Positions 18,738 through 26,580 of a DNA stretch of 64,000 bases are shown one piece after another. Source of the stretch: Streptomyces beihaiensis (GTDB lineage: Bacteria; Actinomycetota; Actinomycetes; Streptomycetales; Streptomycetaceae). Made by a program: the position numbers and the translations under genes. The first letter of the stretch is position 1, and every line of letters begins with the position of its first letter. The notes under the pieces were generated by a model. It ran no database searches, had not been told where the DNA came from, and saw nothing but the letters and a program-made list of their open reading frames with translations. The stretch covers positions 30,579-94,578 of the forward strand of contig NZ_JAPHNL010000292.1 of the NCBI RefSeq assembly GCF_026274175.1, given 5' to 3'.

Positions 18738-19788
18738 GGCGGGGGCCTTTGGCCGGGATCTCGCCGGAGCCCCGCTCGATCAGCCGGGTCGGCACGGTGA
18801 TGGTCCGGGCGGGCGACTCGTCGCCGTCCAACCGGCGAAAGAGCATCTCGGCGGCCGTCTTGCCCACCTGCTCGATGTCCTGGGCGATGACGGAGACGCC
18901 CGGGTTGAGGATGTCGGCCAGGGGGAAGTCGTCGAAGCCGACCTGGGCGACGGTGTCCTGCAGACCCAGGGCGCGCAGGGCCCGCAGGGCGCCGATGGTC
19001 ACGAGGTTCTGACTGGTGAACAGCGCCGTCGGCGGATCCGGCAGTGACATGACCTGCTCGGTCGCGGCGATGGCGGCCTCCTCGCTCGACCCGACGTGGC
19101 GGATGATCCGGTCATCGCACTCGACGTGCGCCACTTCGAGGGCGTGCCGGTAGCCGTCGAAGCGCTGCGCGGCGGTGGGGATGGACGCCCGGTCGCCGAG
19201 ATAGGCGATGCGGCGGTGGCCGGCTCCGAGCAGGTGGTTGACGGCGGTGACGGCGCCCTGCCGGTTGTCGGAGACGACGGCGTCAGCGTCGAGCAGGCCG
19301 GCCTCACGGTCGACGAACACCATGCGCGTGCCGGAACGCTGCTCACTGATCAGATAGCTCTGGTCGCGTCCGGCCGGGACGATCACCAGGCCGTCGACCC
19401 GCCGGTCGATGAGAGCTTGGGCCAACTCCCGTTCGCGGGCCGGGTTCTCGTCGAGGCTGCCGACGAGCACCAGTACGCCGCGTTCTCGCGCCACGTTCTC
19501 CACGGTGCGGGTCAGGGCGGCCGAGAACGGGTTCGCCGCGTCCTCGACGAGCATGCCGATGGTGGCGGTCCGGCCGTCTCCGCGGCGCAGGCTGCTGGCG
19601 GTCAGGTTGGGCCGGTAGCCCAGTTTGTCGGCCGCCTCGCGGACCCGGGCGACGATGGCCGGATCGACGGTGGGGACCCCGTTGAACACGCGCGAGACGG
19701 TCTTGATGGCTACGCCGGCCAGCGCCGCGACCTCACGCATGGTGGGGCGGCTGCGGGTGGACCGGAGCCCGGCCTCGCCCTGAGTCAT
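18730..19788 (-). CDS. LacI-family transcriptional regulator
   Basis: The 352-residue protein has a helix-turn-helix (TMREVAALAGVAIKTVSRVF), hinge and effector domain with DNRQGAVTAVNHLL and GFDDFPLADIL. ATG at 19788 is chosen because GGAG lies six to nine bases upstream; TTG 19800 is in frame but would overlap that site. It is co-transcribed with the sugar kinase and divergent from the importer. Repeated palindromes at 19888-19906 and an AACCGGTT at 19799-19806 are probable operators. Confidence 0.92.
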   Translation of the reverse strand: MTQGEAGLRSTRSRPTMREVAALAGVAIKTVSRVFNGVPTVDPAIVARVREAADKLGYRPNLTASSLRRGDGRTATIGMLVEDAANPFSAALTRTVENVARERGVLVLVGSLDENPARERELAQALIDRRVDGLVIVPAGRDQSYLISEQRSGTRMVFVDREAGLLDADAVVSDNRQGAVTAVNHLLGAGHRRIAYLGDRASIPTAAQRFDGYRHALEVAHVECDDRIIRHVGSSEEAAIAATEQVMSLPDPPTALFTSQNLVTIGALRALRALGLQDTVAQVGFDDFPLADILNPGVSVIAQDIEQVGKTAAEMLFRRLDGDESPARTITVPTRLIERGSGEIPAKGPRHD

Positions 19789-19798
19789 CGTTGTCTCC

Positions 19799-19806
19799 AA
19801 CCGGTT
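19799..19806. promoter_or_regulatory. AACCGGTT palindrome over the lacI translation start region
   Basis: This eight-base palindrome with a central CG lies 11 bases upstream of the regulator's ATG. It could be an autoregulatory operator; the short length makes chance possible. Confidence 0.3.
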
Positions 19807-19887
19807 CGGCGTTACCTACTCGTTGCCCGCGCATTTCTATCAGCGCCTTGACGGGCTCGTCCATACGGGCCCAGTATCTCGCCGAGT

Positions 19888-19906
19888 CAACGTTGTCTCA
19901 ACGTTG
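19888..19906. promoter_or_regulatory. Paired CAACGTTG palindromes, candidate LacI operators
   Basis: Two copies of CAACGTTG are separated by TCT, an 11-base period that puts both on the same face of the helix. They lie between the divergent lacI and importer genes, 32 bases before the importer's ATG. Confidence 0.55.
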
Positions 19907-19937
19907 GCCAAGGGACGGCTCCGAAAGGGATCAAGCC

Positions 19938-21062
19938 ATGAACATCTCCTCCAGCCGGGTGTCGAGCCTGCGCAGCCGGTGCACCCGGGCGGCAGCGATC
20001 GGAGTCACGGTGTGCCTCGGCGCCACGCTGGCAGCCTGCGGTTCCTCCGGTTCGGACTCCTCCTCGTCCGCCTCGGGCGGCGGCAAGGTGGGTGTGTCGC
20101 TGATCCTGAAGACGCTCACCAACCCGTACTTCGTGAGCATGAAGAAGGACGCCAAGGCCCAGGCCGCCAAGGACAACGTGAGCCTCACGGTGGCGGCGGG
20201 CACCACCGACGGCGACACCCAGACCCAGATCACGGCCATCGACAACGCCATATCCCGCGGCGACAAGGGCATCCTCATCACCACCAACGGCGACGCCGTG
20301 AACGCCGCCCTCAACCGCGCCAAGCAGGCCGGCCTCTTCGTGATCGCCCTGGACACCGCACCCAACCCGCCGAGCGTCGCCGACATCACGTACGCCACCG
20401 ACAACGAGCAGGCCGGCAAGCTCGACGGCCGGTACGCGGCCGCCGCCCTCAACGGCAAGCCCGCGGTCATCGCGATGCTCGACCTGTTCAACAACCAGGT
20501 CGTCTCCGTAGACGTCAACCGCGACCACGGCTTCCTGGAAGGCATGGGCATCGACCCCGGCAGCAAGACCCAGAACGGCAAGGAAGCCAAGTCCGGCAAG
20601 TACACCGGCGGCAAGGGCGGCACCTACACCATCGCCTGCCATCAGCCCACTCAGGGCGCCATCGACGGCGGACGCACCGCCATGGAGAACTGCCTGTCCT
20701 CCAACCCCGACATCAACGTCGTCTACGCGATCAACGAGCCCGCCGGTGAAGGCGCGTACAACGCCCTGAAGGCGGCCGGCAAGGAGAAGAACGTCGCGAT
20801 CTACGCGATCGACGGCAGCTGCTCAGGACTGAAGAACGTCACCAGCGGTGAGTTCGCCGCCGACGCCGTGCAGTACCCGGGCAAGATGGCGGCCCTGGGT
20901 GTCAGCTCCATCGCCAAGCTCGCCCGCGGCGGCAGCAAGCCCAGCGTCACCAACGGCAAGTCCTTCTACGACACCGGCACCGCCCTGGCCGCCGCCAAGC
21001 CCCTCGGCGGCATCACCGTCCAGTCACCGTCGCAGGCCGCCTCCGCCTGCTGGGGCAGCTGA
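19938..21062 (+). CDS. Sugar ABC transporter substrate-binding lipoprotein (FrcB-like)
   Basis: The 374-residue protein starts at ATG 19938 with GAAAGGGA seven bases upstream. A signal peptide leads to the lipobox LAAC and a serine-rich linker. The binding domain begins VGVSLILKTLTNPYFVSMKK and contains FVIALDTAPNPP and YATDNEQAGKLDGRYAAAAL, close to fructose-binding FrcB proteins. It delivers the sugar to the permease at 21189. The neighbouring PfkB kinase supports fructose as the likely substrate, which is inference. Confidence 0.92.
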   Translation: MNISSSRVSSLRSRCTRAAAIGVTVCLGATLAACGSSGSDSSSSASGGGKVGVSLILKTLTNPYFVSMKKDAKAQAAKDNVSLTVAAGTTDGDTQTQITAIDNAISRGDKGILITTNGDAVNAALNRAKQAGLFVIALDTAPNPPSVADITYATDNEQAGKLDGRYAAAALNGKPAVIAMLDLFNNQVVSVDVNRDHGFLEGMGIDPGSKTQNGKEAKSGKYTGGKGGTYTIACHQPTQGAIDGGRTAMENCLSSNPDINVVYAINEPAGEGAYNALKAAGKEKNVAIYAIDGSCSGLKNVTSGEFAADAVQYPGKMAALGVSSIAKLARGGSKPSVTNGKSFYDTGTALAAAKPLGGITVQSPSQAASACWGS

Positions 21063-21188
21063 CCCGGCGGCGCACTCGCACCACAGAGCCGACAAGTGCC
21101 CGTACCGAGGCCCCCACGACGACCCACCAAGGTCCGCACGACGGCCCGTGCGAAGGCCCGTACGAGGGAAAGAACCGGAAGGACCCCT

Positions 21189-22223
21189 GTGACCACCCAC
21201 GTGGACAGCGAAGCCACACCGGCCCCGGTGGAGGAACTCCTCAACCGGCCCGCCACCCCGACCCAGCGCATCCACTCCGTACTGCACCGCCAGCCGGCCC
21301 TCAGCCCGGCGATCGTCCTGGCCCTCGCCGCGATCGTCTTCTCCCTGGTCAACGACCGCTTCTACGCGCTGCAGAACCTGTCGCTCGTCGCCCAGCAGAC
21401 GGCCGTCATCGGCTCGCTCGCCGCAGGCCAGACCGTCATCATCCTCACCGCGGGCATCGACCTGTCCATCGGCGCGGTCATGGTGCTCGCCTCGCTCCTG
21501 ATGTCGAAGCTCGTCGCCGACAGCCACGTGCCCGGCGTGGCGGCGCTGCTCGCCGGGGCGGTCGTCGCCATCGCCGCGCAGGCGGTCAACGGGCTGCTGG
21601 TCACCAGGATCAAGCTGCCGCCCTTCATCGTCACCCTCGGCACCCTCAGCATTTTCACCGCGGTCACCCTCATCTACGCCAAGGGCCAGACCATCTCCCT
21701 GCGTCCCGGCAACGTTCTCATGTGGAGCGGCGAGACGGTCTCCCTCGGGCAACTGAACCTGACCAACGGCGTCCTGCTGATGATCGCCCTGTACGCGGTG
21801 CTCGGCTACGCGCTGCGCTACACCGCCTGGGGCCGGCACCTGTACGCCGTCGGCGACGACATCGAGGCCGCCCGCCTGGCCGGTATCTCCGTCAACCGGG
21901 TGCTGATGAGCGCCTACCTGGTGGGCGGTTTCGCCATCGCCGTCGGCGCCTGGATCCTGGTCGGCAGGGTCGGCGGCGGCGACCCCAACAGCGGCCTCAA
22001 CGCCAACCTTCAGTCCATCACCGCCGTCGTCATCGGCGGCACGAGCCTGTTCGGCGGGCGTGGCGTGGTGATCGGCTCGCTGATCGGCGCGCTCATCGTC
22101 CAGGTCTTCGTCAACGGCCTCGCGCTGGCCGGGATCGACCCCAACTACCAAGTCCTCGCAGTCGGCATCCTGGTGATCGCGGCTGTCTCCGTCGACCAGT
22201 GGATCCGGAGTGTGAAGTCGTGA
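21189..22223 (+). CDS. Sugar ABC transporter permease (FrcC-like)
   Basis: The 344-residue protein starts at GTG 21189, five bases after GGAAGGA. It has multiple membrane helices, the signature TAGIDLSIGAVMVLASLL, and the conserved loop AVGDDIEAARLAGISVNRVL. These are typical of fructose/ribose permeases. The stop overlaps the ATPase start as GTGA. Confidence 0.93.
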   Translation: MTTHVDSEATPAPVEELLNRPATPTQRIHSVLHRQPALSPAIVLALAAIVFSLVNDRFYALQNLSLVAQQTAVIGSLAAGQTVIILTAGIDLSIGAVMVLASLLMSKLVADSHVPGVAALLAGAVVAIAAQAVNGLLVTRIKLPPFIVTLGTLSIFTAVTLIYAKGQTISLRPGNVLMWSGETVSLGQLNLTNGVLLMIALYAVLGYALRYTAWGRHLYAVGDDIEAARLAGISVNRVLMSAYLVGGFAIAVGAWILVGRVGGGDPNSGLNANLQSITAVVIGGTSLFGGRGVVIGSLIGALIVQVFVNGLALAGIDPNYQVLAVGILVIAAVSVDQWIRSVKS

Positions 22224-23011
22224 CGACCGCCACCGCCACCACCGCGCCCGTCCTCCGAGCCAAGGGCCTGGTCAAGGTCTTCGGCAAGGTCGTCGGCCTC
22301 AACGACGTCGACCTGACCCTCTACCCCGGCGAGGTCCTCGCCGTCATCGGCGACAACGGCGCCGGCAAGTCCACGCTGATCAAGTGCCTGTCCGGTGCCC
22401 TCGTCCCCGACCAGGGCAGCATCCTCGTCGACGGCGATGAGGTCAGCTTCAAGCGGCCTCAGGACGCCAGGGACGCCGGCATCGAGACCGTGTACCAGAC
22501 CCTCGCCGTCGCCCCCGCGCTGGACATCGCCAGCAACCTCTTCCTCGCCCGCGAGATCCGCCGCAAGGGCGTACTCGGCTCGGTGTTCCGCATGCTCGAC
22601 ACCGGTGAGATGAAGAGGCAGGCGTCCGATCACATCAAGCGACTGGGCATCAGCACCCTGCAGAACATCAACCAGGCCGTCGAGACCCTCTCCGGGGGGC
22701 AGCGCCAGTCGGTCGCGGTGGCCCGGGCAGGGGCGTTCGGCGGCCGGGTGGTGATCCTCGACGAGCCGACGGCCGCCCTCGGCGTCCGCGAGACCGGCCA
22801 GGTCCTCAAACTCGTCCGCGACCTGCGCGACCAGGGCCTCGGCGTCATCCTCATCAGCCACAACATGCCCAACGTCTTCGACGTCGCCGACCGTATCCAC
22901 ATCCAGCGCCTCGGCGGCTGCGCGGGGGTCGTCACCCCGCAGTCCCACACCATGGAGGACGCGGTCGCCATCATGACCGGAGCCAAGAAGCTCGTCCCGG
23001 AAGCCGGCTGA
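22220..23011 (+). CDS. Sugar ABC transporter ATPase, single domain (FrcA-like)
   Basis: The 263-residue protein carries Walker [10 protein letters not shown], signature LSGGQRQS, Walker [13 protein letters not shown] and ISHNM at the switch. As in the importer at 9719, only one ATPase domain is present, as in FrcA. The GTG start at 22220 overlaps the permease stop. Confidence 0.93.
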   Translation: MTTATATTAPVLRAKGLVKVFGKVVGLNDVDLTLYPGEVLAVIGDNGAGKSTLIKCLSGALVPDQGSILVDGDEVSFKRPQDARDAGIETVYQTLAVAPALDIASNLFLAREIRRKGVLGSVFRMLDTGEMKRQASDHIKRLGISTLQNINQAVETLSGGQRQSVAVARAGAFGGRVVILDEPTAALGVRETGQVLKLVRDLRDQGLGVILISHNMPNVFDVADRIHIQRLGGCAGVVTPQSHTMEDAVAIMTGAKKLVPEAG

Positions 23012-23156
23012 CGGCAGAGGGCGGAGGCGGCGGGCGGCCTCGGCGACGCGGGGCAGCCGACGACGGTTCGACGACCGCTGCGCCCCTCTCCCGGCCCTTG
23101 CCCCTCCGCGACCGCCGAGACGACGAGACCTCCCCACCGAGCGAGGACACGACATC

Positions 23157-23450
23157 GTGAAGAAGACCCTGTTCGCCGAGTTCACCGCCCGCGAGGGGGC
23201 ACGGGACGAAGTCGCGCGCCTGCTGCGGGACTATGCCCGGAAGGTGCGCGAGGAAGAAGGCAACCTCGCCTTTGACGTCTACACCAGGGCCGGTGACCCC
23301 CGCGCCTTCTGGATCTTCGAGGTGTACCAGGACGAGGACTCCTTCACCAGGCACCTGGAGGCCCCCTACGGCGGTCCCTTCAACGCTGCCCTCGCCCCGC
23401 TGATCGAGGAGGACGCGTCGGTGCTGACCTTCCTCGATCAGTTGACGTGA
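23157..23450 (+). CDS. ABM-domain protein (putative quinol monooxygenase)
   Basis: The 97-residue protein starts at GTG 23157 after GCGAGGACA. It is a ferredoxin-like ABM domain with KKTLFAEFTAREGARDEVAR, then EEGNLAFDVYTRAGDP and the FEVYQDEDSFTRHLEAP helix, as in YgiN-type monooxygenases and in LsrG-like isomerases. It follows the sugar ATPase by 145 bases and may be in the same transcript. In sugar operons such small proteins are sometimes mutarotase-like; the reaction here is not known. Confidence 0.85.
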   Translation: MKKTLFAEFTAREGARDEVARLLRDYARKVREEEGNLAFDVYTRAGDPRAFWIFEVYQDEDSFTRHLEAPYGGPFNAALAPLIEEDASVLTFLDQLT

Positions 23451-23581
23451 CTTTGCTGACGACGAGATCGCCATCCGAAGGGTGAACTCGGCGGTTCCCG
23501 GCGAGAGTCGGCCTGGTTCGACCGAGCGGTCACGGTCTTCCGGGCATCGGCGTGACCACCTCCTGTGCGTCCGGTCTGGCG

Positions 23582-23920
23582 TCAGCCCGCGCGGGGCCTG
23601 CGGTTGGTGCGCCGCGTGCTCACCGCGAAGCCTGACGCGATCAGCATGTCCGCGACGGCCGGGGTGCGCCAGCGGCCGCTCTTCAGGGCCAGGCCCGCCA
23701 TGCCGGCGGCGTGCAGGGCATCCGGCACGGCGGCCCAGGCGGCCGGGACGGCGCCGCAGGCGTCGACGGCTCCCTGGAGCACGTGCCGGATGCCCAGCAC
23801 ACGCACCACGGCGCGACCTGTCGGCGTCGACGGCGTCCGGGGCAGGAACCCCAGGACGTCGCTCGGGATCGCGGTGAGCAGGGCTCCCCAGACGATGCGG
23901 ACGACGGAGGTGGATCGCAT
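23582..23920 (-). CDS. Small membrane-associated protein of unknown function
   Basis: The 112-residue protein starts at ATG 23920 with GGAAGA upstream; the frame is open further, but without homologous-looking sequence. It contains two or three weakly hydrophobic helices (SVVRIVWGALLTAIPSDVLG and DALHAAGMAGLAL). The VVRVLGIRHVLQGAV stretch resembles DUF4267-type proteins. A SigB-like promoter pattern lies upstream on the same strand at 24049-24074. Confidence 0.7.
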   Translation of the reverse strand: MRSTSVVRIVWGALLTAIPSDVLGFLPRTPSTPTGRAVVRVLGIRHVLQGAVDACGAVPAAWAAVPDALHAAGMAGLALKSGRWRTPAVADMLIASGFAVSTRRTNRRPRAG

Positions 23921-24048
23921 GGTCGGATCTTCCGGTCGGGAGGTTGGTGGATCCACCGAGCCGCTGGACACGGCCTCGGAGGTGATCGTGTCGGATCCGT
24001 ACGTGCGCGTCCTGCCGTTCGGACGTCGCGCGCCTGCGTACGTCCGGA

Positions 24049-24074
24049 GTACACCGCCGGGGGAGCCCTGAAAC
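24049..24074 (-). promoter_or_regulatory. Candidate SigB-type promoter
   Basis: On the minus strand GTTT is followed after 16 bases by GTGTAC, one base from the GGGTAC element of stress-sigma promoters. It is about 130 bases upstream of the ATG at 23920. Confidence 0.35.
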
Positions 24075-24108
24075 AGACGAGTCGGCGAGGCCCCCACCCC
24101 ATGACCCG

Positions 24109-24630
24109 TCAGCCGCCGCCCTTGTCGGAACGGCTCGGGAAAGCGGCGGTGAGCACCGGGGCCACCGCGATGACCAGAGCGAGGCCCGTGAGCATGCCGT
24201 ACAGCGCAGGCCCGGGACGTGCCAGGCCCGAGGTGATCAGCAACGCGGTGGCCGCGGCCGGAGGGTGGTGTGCGTCGACCAAGTGCAGGAAAAAGAGGGT
24301 CAACCCGACGGCGACGGCCTGGGCACCGAGTTGGCGGGCGGACTCGTGGCGCAAGGACGAGGTCGACGCATGGGTCCACAGGCCGAAGGCGGCCAGACAG
24401 GCGAGGCCGACGACCACCGCACAGCCGTGGCCCAGCACGGCGCCGCGCAGACGCGCGGGCAGGGTGTCGGGGTGCGCCAGAAGCAGGTAGGCGGTCGGAC
24501 CGACCGTGGTGGTCAGCAGCACCCAGTCGATGAGCAGGCCCAACGCTCCCACCGCGGCCAGCAGCGGGGCGGCCAGCAGGAACAGGCGCGCACCGGCGAC
24601 AGCCCGGGCCCGCAGTGGCTCTCTCGCCAC
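24109..24630 (-). CDS. HPP family integral membrane protein
   Basis: The 173-residue protein starts at GTG 24630 with a strong AAGGAAGGAG site. It has four to five membrane helices and the defining motif VDAHHPPAAATALLI. HPP proteins are transporters in plants and cyanobacteria (nitrite) and of unknown substrate elsewhere. It stands alone between the small unknown gene and the MFS transporter, all on the minus strand. Confidence 0.85.
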   Translation of the reverse strand: MAREPLRARAVAGARLFLLAAPLLAAVGALGLLIDWVLLTTTVGPTAYLLLAHPDTLPARLRGAVLGHGCAVVVGLACLAAFGLWTHASTSSLRHESARQLGAQAVAVGLTLFFLHLVDAHHPPAAATALLITSGLARPGPALYGMLTGLALVIAVAPVLTAAFPSRSDKGGG

Positions 24631-24680
24631 GTGATTCTCCTTCCTTGAGTGAGGCTCGTCGGACGAGTCCCGAGCAGTTC

Positions 24681-24725
24681 GATGTGGATCGATGTGGATC
24701 GATGCGGATCGAGGTGGATCGAGGT
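24681..24725. repeat. Tandem 10-bp repeat, about 4.5 copies
   Basis: Four exact-length units (two GATGTGGATC, then GATGCGGATC and GAGGTGGATC) plus a partial GAGGT lie immediately upstream of the HPP gene's RBS region. Each unit contains a GATC and a helical-turn spacing, so repeated protein binding sites are possible, as is simple slippage. Confidence 0.75.
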
Positions 24726-24742
24726 CAAGGACGGTCCGGCGT

Positions 24743-26206
24743 TCACGGCTCTCGGGCCGGCCCCTCACGCCGGTCTGCAGGGGAGGCGCGGCTGGACGCG
24801 CGCGCCGTCGCGACGTCACGGGGATACGTGCGCAGCGCCACCAGCGTGAGCAGCCCCGCGGCCGCCAGAGGCACCAGACACACGAGGAACGCCGCCTCCA
24901 GACCGCCGGTCCTCCCGAGCCCGCCGAAGACCTGGGAGGCGAGCAAGCCGAACAGCAGCGGGGAGCTTGACTCCACACCGGCCCGTACGAGGGTGCGTGC
25001 CGCCTCCGACCTGCCCCACAGCCCCGGCGGGACGACGTCGAGACGGGCGGCGTCGAGCGGAGGGTTCGGAACCGCCAGCAGACCTGCCCCGACCGTGAGG
25101 AAGGGAAGGGCGAGCAGCGGGGAGGACACCAGGAGACCCGGCACGAAGACGGGCCCCACCACGAGCAGCGCCACCGCGGGTACCAGGATCCGTCCGCCCG
25201 CGTGGCCGCGGCGCAGCGCCAGGTCCGGCAGGCGGGAACCCGCCATGAGGCCCGCCAGCACGCCGACGCCGATCAGAGTGACGAATGCGCTGGCTGTCGA
25301 CTTGCTCAGCCCGTAGCGGTGGGTGATGTAGAACAAGCCGAAGGAGCGGACACCCGCGAAGAAGAAGTAACCGAGTGCGGAGGCGGTGATCACCAGGACG
25401 ACGGTCCGGATGCCCAGCACATACCGAAACGCCCGCCAGGCCGGCATGCGCCGTAGGTCCTCGTGGAGTACACGGTCCGGCCGAGGCTCGCTCCGGGAGG
25501 CGTCCACAACCTCCTGGACGGAGGGCTGGTGCTCGTCCGCGGCGGGTTCCTCCGCGTTTTCCCCGGTACCGGTCGACCGCGCCACCCCTTGCCCGCCGGA
25601 CGCCGGCAGGCCGGGGCCGCCCCGGGGCGGTTCGGGCAGCCGGTTCAGCAGCCACACCAGGAGGATTCCGGGCAGGGCCAGCCAGGCGAAGGACACACGC
25701 CAGGACAGGAGCTGAGACAGATTGGCCGACACCACGTAGCCGATCCCTGTTCCGAACAGTTCACCGGCAAGGATGTAGCCGTACAGGTGGGCCCGTTCCC
25801 GCGCGGGAAAGAAGTCGCCCACCAGGGAGGCCACGGTCGGTCCCGCCGTGGCGGTGACGACGCCGAGGGCGGCCCGGGAGGCGAGCAGGAACCCGTAGGT
25901 GGTGGCGGCGGACGCGGCGATCATCGCCGCGCTCCACAGGATCATGCTGAAGGCGAGCAACCGGGTCCGGGTGACCCGGTCGGTGAGGACGCCCGCCGGC
26001 AGCGTGGCGGCGGCACCGGCCAGGGAGGTGACCGACACGAGCAGGCCGATCCGGGTGTGTCCGATGCCGAAGAGCTGTTCCAGGCTGCCCGCGTTCACCG
26101 AGACCGTCGCTTTGTCGGCGCCGTCCAGGGCGATCACCAGGGAGAGCAGCAGGACCACCCGGAGCCTGTCGCGCCCGCCGACCGCGCGCTCGGCACGACG
26201 GGTCAC
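24743..26206 (-). CDS. MFS transporter
   Basis: The 487-residue protein starts at GTG 26206 and has two six-helix halves. Family motifs include DGADKATVSVN in the first helix and GVLTDRVTRTRLL in the loop 2-3 (motif A). A charged central loop of about 70 residues (residues 205-275) joins the halves. The opening helix, with DxxD/K charges, resembles Spns/sugar-phosphate type carriers. The substrate is unknown. The end is 113 bases upstream of the HPP gene start. Confidence 0.88.
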   Translation of the reverse strand: MTRRAERAVGGRDRLRVVLLLSLVIALDGADKATVSVNAGSLEQLFGIGHTRIGLLVSVTSLAGAAATLPAGVLTDRVTRTRLLAFSMILWSAAMIAASAATTYGFLLASRAALGVVTATAGPTVASLVGDFFPARERAHLYGYILAGELFGTGIGYVVSANLSQLLSWRVSFAWLALPGILLVWLLNRLPEPPRGGPGLPASGGQGVARSTGTGENAEEPAADEHQPSVQEVVDASRSEPRPDRVLHEDLRRMPAWRAFRYVLGIRTVVLVITASALGYFFFAGVRSFGLFYITHRYGLSKSTASAFVTLIGVGVLAGLMAGSRLPDLALRRGHAGGRILVPAVALLVVGPVFVPGLLVSSPLLALPFLTVGAGLLAVPNPPLDAARLDVVPPGLWGRSEAARTLVRAGVESSSPLLFGLLASQVFGGLGRTGGLEAAFLVCLVPLAAAGLLTLVALRTYPRDVATARASSRASPADRREGPAREP

Positions 26207-26580
26207 CGCGGCGGCGGCGCGGGCGAACGGCCGCTTCGCCGCGTCGAGCGGCGCACGTCCGGCGGCATGCTGGTTCCCGCGCAGCGCGCGTCACCTCCTC
26301 GGTGCGGCGGACGTGGACCGTACGGACGGCGGTCTCGCCGGACGTGCGCCCGGCGTCGGCGGCCGTGGCAAGGTTCAGGCGCCACCGGCCGTTTCCACCC
26401 TGAGGGCACCGGCGCGCGCCTGCAACGGCCACCCGCGGCGGCGTCTCAGGGGCCGTCGACCCCCGAACCGTCCCGTTGGCCGACATGCGGCCACGCGAGC
26501 ACCGTCCTGTTTGCGCGCTGCGCGCCGGGGCTACCCAAGAGCGGTCCATCGGCAGTCACCTCATGTTCCGGGAGAAGACC
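26207..26580. other. Divergent intergenic region, MFS gene and TPP enzyme
   Basis: This 374-base stretch carries no supported gene. It contains the SigB-like promoter pattern at 26509-26534 and an in-frame alternative ATG for the TPP enzyme at 26563. Confidence 0.6.
26509..26534 (+). promoter_or_regulatory. Candidate SigB-type promoter for the TPP enzyme
   Basis: GTTT is followed after 16 bases by GGCTAC, one base from GGGTAC. It is 47 bases upstream of the ATG at 26581. A SigB-type sigma gene lies 5 kb downstream. Confidence 0.45.

Noticed and set aside
24681-24725. CRISPR-like repeats
   Set aside because: The units are only 10 bases with no spacers and no cas genes nearby, so this is a simple tandem repeat.
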